Shown one piece after another: positions 9,648-19,085 of a stretch of DNA of 64,000 bases. The stretch covers positions 199,359,835 to 199,423,834 of the forward strand of contig CM030366.1 in the NCBI GenBank assembly GCA_017893485.1. Reading direction: 5' to 3'. Below the pieces are notes generated by a model. It had not been told where the DNA came from. It worked only from the letters and a program-made list of their open reading frames with translations, and ran no database searches. Source of the stretch: Hemerocallis citrina (lineage: Eukaryota > Streptophyta > Magnoliopsida > Asparagales > Asphodelaceae). The translations under genes and the position numbers were made by a program. Positions within the stretch are counted from its first letter, which is position 1; each line of letters starts with the position of its first letter.

Positions 9648-12041
9648 CTATTCTTGGGGGTCGGGTGGCACCTCGTCATCGCCTTGGCCCTCCCCGGTGC
9701 CATCGCCGCCAGGGGTCAGAGGCAAGTCCGCACGCCATCCGAAGCAGAGGTGGTCGACGTTCAACTCGGGGTAGATTTGCCTAAAATGGGACTTGGCCTG
9801 TTCGTACGCCTCGTCCTGCACTGCCACCAAGGTCTCCCCCAAAACCGCCTCCAAATCCGCCACGGCCTTCTTCCCTTTCTCCGCCTCAGCTGCGACCTTC
9901 TTCAACAGATCCTCCCGATCCTGCTTATGAATCCTATCAAGAGACTCTATTGAGCCTCGTGAACGAGCACTTGGTCCCGGGCCTCCTTCAGATCATCCGT
10001 CGCCTTATTCAGCTCCCGAAGGTACTTCTCCACCTTTTTCCGCTCAAAGAGAATTTCCTTCTCCAGGCACTTGTGGACGTGCTGGCCGTGGAGCATCGCC
10101 TGTTCAAAGAGATCAAGATTAGTGATAATTACAAGCCAAGTCAAAAAACAGATCTCAACCGACTTACCGAGAGGTTGGCTTGGGCCCACCGCATATAGGC
10201 CTGGTTGGCCGTCTGCGCCGCTAGGGCTATTCCATCGTGCTCGGTGATGGCCTTCGAGACGAACTCCATCGAGACAGGTCCGTCGAGGATAGTGTCCCCC
10301 TTCAAAATCGACCAGTCGGGAACGAAAGGCATCGTAGCCATCCTCCCCACCAGCTCTGCGGCGCCCGGTCATACCGGGGGAAGCTGTTGCGACGGGGCTT
10401 CCACGGTCTTCCCCGAGCTGCCCGCAGCGTCTCGAGCCGATCTCGACGAGTGGGAGTGGTGCTGATGGTGCTTCTTTTGCTTCTTCGCCGGCGATTGCCC
10501 CTCGGACGCTGGGGGAGGCACCTGGGAGGTCCCTCCGGCTTGCGGAGCCTGGGCGGCTAGCTTCTTCCTCTCGGCCGCTAGACGATCCTGCTCCTCCTTC
10601 TTCTTCTTCTCCACCCTCGTCTTCTCGGCCGCGGCGAGCAATATCTTCTTGGCTTGCACCTGTTGTGCCGACATCCCTGCAACAAGATAAGAAGAGAAAA
10701 AGCTAACGTTAACACGAAGGCAGAAAGATGCACAAATATGGAAAGAAACATACTAGGGTCGGCGGGACTCAGTCCGGCCCTCGCAAGGTGAATCTCGGTC
10801 ACTCGGGGCCATGCAATGCTGTGACCCCCCACTATCGCCTCCACCTTCTCCCACTCCTTGGCCGATAAATCACTCTTCTTCGGAGGCTTGCGTCTCGGCT
10901 TTATGAAGTTCCACTGGGTCGGAATCCCCCAAGACCCGTCGGTCTTAACAACAAAATACTTGCCCCTCTAATTCTTTATCGAATCCGGGTGGCCGTGCAT
11001 CACCTTCTTGTGCGGCCTCGGTGAGAAGTAGAATACCCCCTCCTGATCTCCGAGCGAACCAATTCCAAAGATGGCCCGAAAGTACGACAGTCTCGGCTTC
11101 ACCCCCTTCTCTTGGCATTTCAGAATGAAGCAAACAAGATGCTTCCAAGAGTTCGGGCCGTACTGCATGGGGCATAGTTCCGCCCAGTTCAAGACCCTCT
11201 TCACAAAAGGGTGCAGGGGCAGTCTCAGTCCCGAGAGGAAGGCGTCCTCTGGGAAAATGCAGTAGCCTGGGGCCAGAACTGTGGTAGGGCGGATACCGAG
11301 GCTTGGAAGGAGGAGCTCATATTCCTGCGGAATGTAGTAAGCAGCCCTGATAATGTTAAGATACTCCGGCCTCAGAATGCTCGGGGTGCTATCCGCGCAG
11401 ATCTTCACCCGCGTGTTCTCGCCCGGCACGGGAGGGATCGGTTGAATATCCTTAATGTCGTCAGGGTACATGCGAATCGACACCGGATTCCGGAAGGTGA
11501 CCGGGGGAACATCGAGACCCGATCTGGGTGCGTCCTCGTCGGGCGAGGAGGGACTGTCAGGAATTGCCATGGCTTTCTTCTTCCGACGAGGGCGAGCCTT
11601 GCGCTCGGGGGACGACGTCGACAAAGGGGGTAGAGGAGGAAGATCTTCTCCGACCCCAGCCGGACCCCCGGGCATGCCCTGACCGGTCTCCTTTTCTTCT
11701 GTCTCCTCGTCTCCATCGCCTTCCTCGCCACCCTCATCGACCTGCTCATCGTCATCCCCCTCCTCTTCATCATCACCCATCTCATGATCCGACTCCTCGT
11801 CCTCATCCTCGCTATCCCCCTCGTCCTCCTCAGCACCCTCTTCCATGGGCTCCTTCTCCGGTCTCCTCGACCTCAACGGTTGCACCACGAAGACGACGTC
11901 GTCACCTCCGTCTGAGCCAGGGTCGGAAAGAACCTCCTCTTTCACCTTGTACTTGCTTAAGGACGAGGACGTTTCCAATTCCGACTCCCCCGCAGAGCGA
12001 CCGGACGAGCTAGCCTCGGATCCGGGCTGAGTTCGCGACAT
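9648..12041 (-). pseudogene. Antisense gene (aORF) of the Tat element, three exons
   Basis: A spliced gene runs opposite to gag-pol. Exon 1 is 12041-10754, exon 2 10676-10168 and exon 3 10099-9648. The introns of 77 and 68 bp have GTATGT...CAG and GTAAGT...CAG ends, and phase is kept across both. Exon 1 begins MSRTQPGSEASS, has an extremely acidic run of Glu/Asp (about residues 60-110), then a region with WAELCPMQYGPNSW and YFRAIFG that matches the plant 'putative gypsy type transposon' domain (PF04195). Exons 2-3 are Lys/Glu-rich coiled coil with a His-rich patch. Damage: TAG at 10966-10968 where Trp is expected, TGA at 10369-10371, and a frameshift near 9950. Such antisense ORFs are known from Retand-like Tat elements; the function is unknown. 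Confidence 0.75.
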
Positions 12042-12185
12042 TGCTAAAAGAAAATTACTAACCTGGAGCGTGGAAAGTTACTTTCACCAGAAAATCTGCC
12101 GACGGCAATTAAGATTCCTGCTCTTGCTGAAAATTGGAAAGTGAGTAATGAAAATGTAAATAAAGAAATGAGAGGGGGATGGGGG

Positions 12186-12306
12186 TTTTAAAGAGGAAAA
12201 CGACTCATCGATTCTCGCGATAAAGATCTAGCCGTTGGATCTTATCTGACAAGATCCAACAGCCACCAAGATCTAAAAAAGCTTTGATCTTTGTGCCATG
12301 ACGTCA
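12186..12306 (-). promoter_or_regulatory. Putative promoter of the antisense gene
   Basis: About 150-265 bp upstream of the antisense ATG lie, reading on the minus strand, the palindrome TGACGTCA (12299-12306, a classical plant bZIP/CRE-type core), a perfect 10-bp inverted repeat GTTGGATCTT/AAGATCCAAC (12234-12243 and 12251-12260) and a TATA-like TTTAAAA (12186-12192). The assignment rests on position and motif only. Confidence 0.35.
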
Positions 12307-12379
12307 GCAATAAAGTGTGAAATTACCCCACTACCCTTCACTTTTTTTTCATCCACAAAAAAGCCTTTTTCTCCAAGTC

Positions 12380-13650
12380 ATAAGGAACGGAGCTCGGATC
12401 GAAGCTCGAGCCATACCACCTTCGTCTTTCTCGGTGGGGGCTCGGAGCTCGGATAGAAGATCGAGCCAATTCCCCTTCTATCTTTACAGAAAGGTCGACG
12501 CTCGGATCGAAGCTCGAGCCAAACCACCTTCGTCTTTCTCGGTGGGGGCTCGGAGCTCGGATAGAAGCTCGAGCCATACCACCTTCGTCTTTCTCGGTGG
12601 GGGCTCGGAGCTCGAATAGCAGCTCGAGCCAATTCCCCTTCTATCTTTACAGAAGGGTCGACGCTCGGATCGAAGCTCGAGCCATACCACCTTCGTCTTT
12701 CTCGGTGGGGGCTCGGAGCTCGGATGGCAGATCGAGCCAATTCCCCTTCTATCTTTACAGAAGGGTCGATGCTCGGATCGAAGCTCGAGCCATACCACCT
12801 TCGTCTTTCTCGGTGGGGGCTCGGAGCTCGGATGGCAGATCGAGCCAATTCCCCTTCTATCTTTACAGAAGGGTCGATGCTCGGATCGAAGGGTCGACGC
12901 TCGGATCGAAGCTTGAGCCAAACCACCTTCGCCTCTTGGTGGGGGCTCGGAGCTCGGATCGAAGCTCGAGCCAAACCACCTTCGCCTTTCTCGATGGGGG
13001 CTCGGAGCTCGGATAGAAGCTCGAGCCATACCACCTTCGCCTTTCTCGGTGGGGGCTCGGAGCTCGGATAGAAGCTCGAGCCATACCACCTTCGCCTTTC
13101 TCGGTGGGGGCTCGGAGCTCGGATAGAAGCTCGAGCCATACCACCTTAGTCTTTCTCGGTGGGGGCTCGGAGCTCGGATAGCAGCTCGAGCCAATTCCCC
13201 TTCTATCTTTACAGAAGGGTCGGCGCTCGGATCAACGCTCGAGCCAAACCACCTTCGTCTTTCTCGGTGGGGGCTCGGAGCTCGGATAGAAGCTTGAGCC
13301 ATACCACCTTCGTCTTTCTCGGTGGGGGCTCGGAGCTCGGATAAAAGGGTCGACGCTCGGATCGAAGCTCGAGCCAAACCACCATCGTCTTTCTCTGAGG
13401 GAGCTTGGAGCTCGGATAGCAGCTCGAGCCAAATAACCTTCGTCTTTCTCGGTGGAGGCTCGGAGCTCGGATAGCAGCTCGAGCCAAACCACCATCGTCT
13501 TTCTCTGAGGGAGCTCGGAGCACGGATAGCAGCTCGAGCCAAACCACCTTCGTCTTTCTCGGTGGGGGCTCGGAGCTTGGATAGCAGCCCGAGCCATACC
13601 ACCTTCGTCTTTCTCGGTGGGGGCTCGGATGGCTCGGCGCTCGGATAGCA
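12380..13650 (+). repeat. Tandem array 2 of the Tat 3' region, about 53-55-bp units
   Basis: About 23 units of two interleaved kinds: one ending in ACCACCTTCGTCTTTCTCGG and one ending in ATTCCCCTTCTATCTTTACA. Nearly every unit holds the inverted repeat GGCTCG(g)AGCT/AGCTCGAGCC around an 8-nt loop (CGGATAGA or CGGATAGC). The array is homologous to array 1 in hairpin, loop and period, but differs in the linker. Long open frames on both strands are by-products of the period. It lies between the antisense gene's promoter and the 3' LTR. Confidence 0.9.
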
Positions 13651-14130
13651 TCCCAAACGCCAATCGCCCTCCTTTGATCCCCGGGGGCTCGACACTCGGA
13701 TAGCATCTCGAACACCAAATGCTCCCCTCGCTCTTCCAACTAGCGAGGAGATCGCCCACAGACCCAAGGAGGTCGCCTGCCGACCCCCCAGGGTCTCGGC
13801 CACCGACCTCTAACGCTCGGTAAACGAGCCCCAACGGAAGGCCTCAACGTCCCCTCACTCTTCCAACTAGCGAGGCGGTCGTCTGCCGACCCTTGGGGCT
13901 CGTCCGCCGAGCCCTTGGGCTCGTCCGCCGACCCCCAGGCCTCGACTCGCGCACTTCTGGCTCTCTTACCCTTCTACACAGCCTCCTGCGCAAAACTCCA
14001 ACGAGGGATCCATTCCTCCTAACCCCTGGCCTCTTCAGGAAAAGCACAGATCCTACCTTCTCACCCCAACATCTGCTCTTCCCCCAGAGGCAAAGAGTCA
14101 CTCCTACACGACTGGATCACCCAGCCCTAC

Positions 14131-14146
14131 AGGAGCGTGGGGCTTG
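14131..14146 (+). other. Polypurine tract of the Tat element
   Basis: AGGAGCGTGGGG followed by CTTG lies directly before the 3' LTR. It would prime plus-strand DNA synthesis. It is imperfect (one C and one T inside). Confidence 0.55.
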
Positions 14147-14733
14147 TGATATGGGTCAGGAATAACGTGGCCCATCCTGGACCACTGGATCCCCTCAGGA
14201 TACGCGCCCCTTCTGATCCTTCTGATCTACCACATCAGCACCGAAAAACCACCCGGAGCTCTGCCACGTCAGCCCGGAAACCGCTCCGGCGACTGCCACG
14301 TCAGCCCTATACCGCCCAGCTTTCCACCGCTTCAGCCACTCGGGTAATCGGGTCCGGCCCAGCCCCAAACGGGTCTGGACTCGATTGGCTTCCTCTATAA
14401 ATACCAGACCCTCCCCCCTGCCTACAGGTAATCAATCTTTTTCCACCAAAACCCTAGTTACTGTTGCTCTAGCTTAAGTGACTGACTAGATCGTCGGAGG
14501 GTCTGCCACCGGGACCAACCCCGGTGTTTCTAGACCGTCTGCAGGTACACCAGACCTCGGATCCGAGCCACCTGATCCGAGCCGAGCATCCAGCCTCGCC
14601 CCAGTCCAGCCTGTCACCGGTACCGCTCGGCCAGCCGAGGGTCGTCTGACCAGTAGCTTCCTCCTTCCAATACAAATCAAGTAAGAACTCACACCTGGTG
14701 CATCCACACGTCTCCCAGAAACAAACCGCATCA
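14147..14733 (+). repeat. 3' LTR of the Tat element
   Basis: 587 bp, TGATATGG to CCGCATCA, matching the 5' LTR. It differs by about ten substitutions and by an extra 21 bp around 14353-14373, upstream of the TATA box (14396-14403). The extra block repeats its flank (CGGGTC...CGGGTCT), so it is either a tandem duplication here or a deletion in the 5' copy. The TSD AGTAG follows at 14734. Confidence 0.95.
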
Positions 14734-14738
14734 AGTAG

Positions 14739-14967
14739 ATTGGGGAACTGAGTGTTGGAGTTTAGTGGGATAATTTGGGGAAGAAACAAGTAATTTGGAA
14801 AAGCTTCTGCAATGTTATCTTTAAAATGTTCATCACTCTCCCCACACGGCTGATGCGAGTTTGTTAAGAATGTTTTCCAGAATGACCCACTTTTGAAAGT
14901 TTTTACCTGACTGACCACTTTCGAAACTATTTACTAAATTGACCTACACGCTATCTGAGATAGCATG
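14739..14967. repeat. Remnant related to the foldback element at 50622
   Basis: About 14876-14963 reads AGAATGACCCACTTTTGAAA, then TGACCTACACGCTATCTGAG. It matches the terminal arm of the Mutator-like foldback element at 50622-51772 (AAATGACCCACTTTTTGAAG, then CGACCTACTCGCTGTCTC). The part at 14739-14875 is unassigned. Confidence 0.45.
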
Positions 14968-15190
14968 GCTAGGGCTGTATATCAGACCGGACGGGATCAG
15001 AAAACCATATATTCAAGTTCGGACCGAAATTCCTCTCGGATGGGCTTATGTCCGGCTCGGTCCAGATCGGTCAAAATTTTTATAGTCCGGGCTCGGTTCG
15101 TTATAAAAGCAAAAGGCTCGAGTCCGGCCCGTTATACTTGTTCGGACGAATCGGACACCGACCGGATTCGGACTGGACTGACAATTGTTT
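14968..15190. repeat. Possible hAT terminus with subterminal CCGGAC-type repeats
   Basis: TAGGGCTGTATATCAGACCG starts at 14970 and is followed by many short GTCCGG/CGGACC/CTCGG words, a pattern seen in subterminal regions of plant hAT elements. It may be the 3' end of the transposase-bearing element that runs to about 18009 on the minus strand. No matching terminus was found on the other side. Confidence 0.35.
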
Positions 15191-16022
15191 TGCAAATTTG
15201 TCTACTATAACTTATTTCAAGAAGAAATATGATACTAGCTATTGTTTTGCAAATGAAGTTCAAACGTGTTTAAAAATATGCAAAATGAGTAACTGGTTTG
15301 AAATCAGCATGAGCCATATTTACCCATAATATCAACGAGACAATACAAAGAAGTTTACAGTGCACAACAGAAAGTCTGATAGTCATTGCAATTAGTAAAT
15401 CTCTAAAGAATTTCTCCAAAGATCATTGAGTTGTTTAATTCATTGGACAATCAACAAGGATCTTAGAAGTTCATTTCTTACATTAGTAGACTTCCATTCA
15501 ACATGCATCAAAATTTAAACACACAAATGTGACAAAAAATTCATTCAACAAAAATATCCAAAACAAAAATTATCAAAAAGAAACACAACTCAAAACATCT
15601 ATTTTGCACCAATAAAGTTATAAAGTTTTATCCTCGAAATATCTATAGCAAAAGTTATGCCAAAACAATTAATAAAATTCAACTTGATGGTTTGAACTTT
15701 GATTGATGCTCCACCTTCATTTGAATGTTCCACTTGCATTTTACCGAACCTACAAAATGCTGCCATAATGAAAGGAAAATAAAATGAGTATAATTGAGAA
15801 CTTCCCCCATAAAGTATATAGTAAACATATAACCCCATATATAAGTTAATAACTAACATTCAAAATTACAATTACGAAATTACCTTCTCTCTAAATTTTC
15901 AATTTCAAAGAGATTAATCGAAATCCATCATCTACATAGCCTCCTCTTCAGATTGAGCCTATCAAAAGAATATTAATTGACAATCAACATTCGCGAAATG
16001 GAGAAATAAGATGTACTTTTAC
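15191..16022. other. AT-rich sequence, no gene seen
   Basis: Between the possible hAT terminus and the transposase C-terminus only AT-rich, repeat-poor sequence is visible. It would be the 3' non-coding part of the hAT element. Confidence 0.3.
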
Positions 16023-18009
16023 CTATATTCATATTGTAATTGGAACGTGTCCAATCCTCGGTACAAATCAAAGCTTCTACTGTCTCCGGCTTTAATCAGC
16101 TTCGAAATTGGTCAAGAACCCTACCTCCAGCGTTAAATGCAGATTCGGAAGCAACACTACTAATAAGAATAGATAGTATATCTCTAGCCATGCTTGATAG
16201 TATTTTGAACTTTAGTGTAGCTGTTTTCCACCATTCCAACACTTTAAAATTCTCTTCTGATTCTTGCCTGTAAAGACTCTCTTGAAGATACATTTCCAAT
16301 TCAGATTTGGGTGGCTCCACTACATCTTGAATTTGAGCCCACATCTCAAACTCAGACACATTTTTTGACTTCCCTTTTAAGTTACCGATAGTAGAAGCAC
16401 CAAAAATATTTACTACCTTAGCATTTTTACACTTTGCAACACTACAAGCAACATATTCACCAAACAATTCATGCAAAGATGAAAGGACAAGCTGGATGTT
16501 TTTTTCAGACTCAAGGGAAGAGTTAACTTTTGGGAAACAATACTCAATCAACTTCATTTTGTACCTTGGATCCAAAACTGCACCGATAGACATCAACAAA
16601 TGGCAATCCCCGCAATACTTATCAAATTTATCTTTCATTTTATGCACCATTCCCTTTAAAAAAGGAGTTCCTTCAAATTCCACTAATTTATCATTCAAGG
16701 TTTGCTTAATTTTCGGGAAGAAACAAATTCGAAGTTGGATATGATGTACCAGAGAACACATTAGAGGCTTCATTAAAAACTTCTAAAATCTTGCACACAG
16801 TTTCGGCCTTCTCCCAATCCATTAAGGATGGTAGCCACTCATATGATTTATCCCTCTCATGATACATAGGAAAAACTTTTCTAAATCCCAAAGCACACTC
16901 TAGCATTGCATAAGTAGAATTCCAACGAGTTGGGACTTCAAGAATTAAACGTCTAGACATTGCAAGTTGCAATTGCTTCACTATATCCGCAAACTTGTGA
17001 AGCCTTTGAGGTGACATTTTCAAATACTTCACACTTTCATCTTGCACCATTAAGTTCAACACATGTGCACAACACCTAACATGGAAACCTTACCCTTGAA
17101 GAAAAGTTTACCATTCATTGAAAAATTATCCTTCAAATTTCTCACGGCAACATCATTTGAGGAAGCATTATCAAGTGTTATTAACGATATTTTATTCTCA
17201 ATTCCCCAATCCAAAAGACAAGCGAAAATGGCATCAGATATAGCAACTCCAGTATGTGGTGGAGGCAAGCTACTAAAATTCAAAACACGCTTTTGTAGTG
17301 TTGCTTTTGTAGTGTCCACTCCGAATCGAGAAAATGGCAAGTGAGACACATATAACCTATGGTCTGATTTGATGTCCGTAAGTTAGATGTCAAACTAACT
17401 CTACTCACACTTGTTAACACATCCTTTAACTTCTTCTTCTTTAATGCATACAAGTTCATGCAATCATTTTTCATAGTAACACGTGATACCTTTTCAAATC
17501 CAGGATTCAAAAGTTGGCAAAACAACACAAAGAATTCATGCTCCGCCATCCTAAATGAATATTCATGCACAATGATCATGGTAGCCAGTAATTCTCTAAC
17601 TTTCTCCTTATCAAATTTGTGAATAGCTAGTTTTCCAATCAAACCATCAGAAGGTGTACCTTTCAAAAAAAAATTTCCCAACAACTTTTGCTATTTTTAT
17701 TTAGCGAGATGCACTTTGCACTTAGTTAAGTGTCTCTTAAATGTGGTTGTGCAGCGATCTGTAGTTCTAGCTATCTTAGTTAAGCAATGAACACACTTAG
17801 CAAACAATTTCATAATACCATCCTCACATGTTTCTTCACCCACTTCAAACACTTGCCAGACCGGTGATGTCCATTTCCTCTTCTTTTTTTTCCAGTTTTA
17901 GAAGCTTTTTTTGTATCCTCCTGGTCATTCACGCCATCCACAATATCAATATCGTCATCACTACTGCGATCCTCTTGATGCTGTTGACCATTCTCAATCT
18001 GCTCCAAAT
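16023..18009 (-). pseudogene. hAT-superfamily transposase with BED zinc finger, decayed
   Basis: Cut-and-paste transposase of the plant RICESLEEPER/DAYSLEEPER kind, nuclear. In order on the minus strand: an acidic N-terminus and basic stretch; a BED finger at about 17865-17715 (SPVWQVFEV, CVHC, then HLTKC); the N-terminal half at 17684-17280; the central catalytic region at 17349-16706 (LITLDNASSND, VPTRWNSTYAML, then DWEKAETVCKIL); a DUF4413-like and dimerisation part at 16773-16096 (VLDPRYKM, LEWWK, SVASESAFNAGGRVLD). A run of A near 17890 has lost or gained one base, separating the basic stretch from the finger. Further shifts lie near 17340, 17060 and 16740, and TGA at 16093-16095 breaks the last block. 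An acceptor-like TTTGTAG precedes 18009. The copy is inactive. Confidence 0.85.
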
Positions 18010-18726
18010 CTACAAAAAATACAAAGAACAATTTAAACTTTTTAACATTAATTGTATTAATAACAATAAGAATGGTTCTCAAACTATATACAAAGCTTGC
18101 TAATAACAATAACAATATACAAAGCTTGCTAATATAAAGTAACACTAAAAGGACATGAATGCAGGGCATAGATGCATGTGTGAAGTTACATGTACTCTGT
18201 AGTCAATTAAATGCAATGGACAAAGATATATAGGATAGATTTAAGTATGATCTGAAGAGAAGCCGAACAATTATGGCGTACCTAAATTCTTGTACTGAAA
18301 CATATTTGAGAAAACCAACAAATGATCTTATAAGACAAATATGCTTTGAAACAAATTGAAGAGATATAATGTGATGTAGACCAACCACGTTAATAAATAA
18401 TTTGATTTGCAAGAAATGCTACAAACATGCAACTCCAAGTTCCAACTGCAACATTTGGAGTTGGTCTCTGTAGACCTAGTTGTGGTTTTGTATACTGACT
18501 AAATCATAACTAATTGATCATTCGTAGATTAGTTTGAAACCAAACAAGCTAAGGCCACAAAAAACTAAAAAATAAGAATAGAAAGAGGATTTTAATCCAC
18601 TCCCCCCAAACCCAAGAATACAAATGAAAGTAACAAGCTTTGCAGGCTGCTTAGCTTTCCTGAACATGCCCAAGGATCCAAAGTATCTAACGAAATGATT
18701 TGAGAAGCATTAGTTAGAGACACTAG
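18010..18726. other. Flank or 5' part of the hAT element, no gene seen
   Basis: AT-rich sequence with no convincing exon. Its last five bases (18722-18726, ACTAG) are the target duplicated by the copia element that follows. Confidence 0.3.
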
Positions 18727-19052
18727 TGTTAGGATCGAGAGAAAAACAACAGAGATAAATTTGAGAAGAAAAACAACACAAATACTTTATTATTTCTCAA
18801 TCTCAAAAGATTTACAATAAAAACTCTCAATACTTTATAAGCTCTCTGTGGCTATCAATCTCTATTTTTCTCTTCAGTTGAGTGTATCTCCAAATGAAGA
18901 AAATAGTGAGTATTTATAGGAGGGGAAGAGACACCATGAAGAGACACCATGCTTTTGAAAAGACACCATGCTTCGGAAGAGACACCATGAAGAGACACCA
19001 TGAAAAGACACCATGCTTCGGAAGAGACACCACTTTTGTGGCGGGACCTACA
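18727..19052 (-). repeat. 3' LTR of the Tork-like copia element
   Basis: 326 bp, TG...CA ends. It carries the TATA box (18911-18918) and the U3 direct repeats (18925-19033), identical to the 5' LTR except for one base at 19039. Confidence 0.95.
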
Positions 19053-19066
19053 ATTCTCCCCCTCAC
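19053..19066 (-). other. Polypurine tract of the Tork-like element
   Basis: On the minus strand GTGAGGGGGAGAAT lies directly upstream of the 3' LTR. It primes plus-strand synthesis. Confidence 0.8.
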
Positions 19067-19085
19067 GCCACATCTGCACCAATCG

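Larger units (their letters stand above)
841..14733 (+). mobile_element. Complete Ty3/gypsy LTR retrotransposon, Tat lineage
   Basis: Two LTRs (841-1406 and 14147-14733) bracket 12.7 kb of internal DNA, and AGTAG is duplicated at 836-840 and 14734-14738. Downstream of the 5' LTR lie a primer-binding site and gag, protease, RT, RNase H, a second RNase H and integrase in that order on the plus strand. The second RNase H and the long 3' region with tandem repeats and an antisense gene are marks of the plant Tat lineage (Retand/Ogre relatives). The element is defective: in-frame stops at 2053, 3238, 4047, 5073 and 6471 and a frameshift near 3750. The LTRs differ by about ten substitutions, nearly all transitions, plus one 21-bp indel (hand count). 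Insertion is therefore fairly recent, and most coding damage could be post-insertional. Confidence 0.95.

Noticed and set aside
12484..13803. A 439-codon open frame on the minus strand, plus shorter ones on both strands through 7253-7933 and 12317-13344
   Set aside because: They are translations of the 54-55-bp tandem arrays. Several frames stay open because the period is close to a multiple of three, and no non-repeat protein sequence is attached.
14968..18726. Full borders of the hAT element
   Set aside because: A plausible terminus exists at 14970 but no matching inverted terminus or 8-bp duplication was found on the other side, so only the transposase is called.
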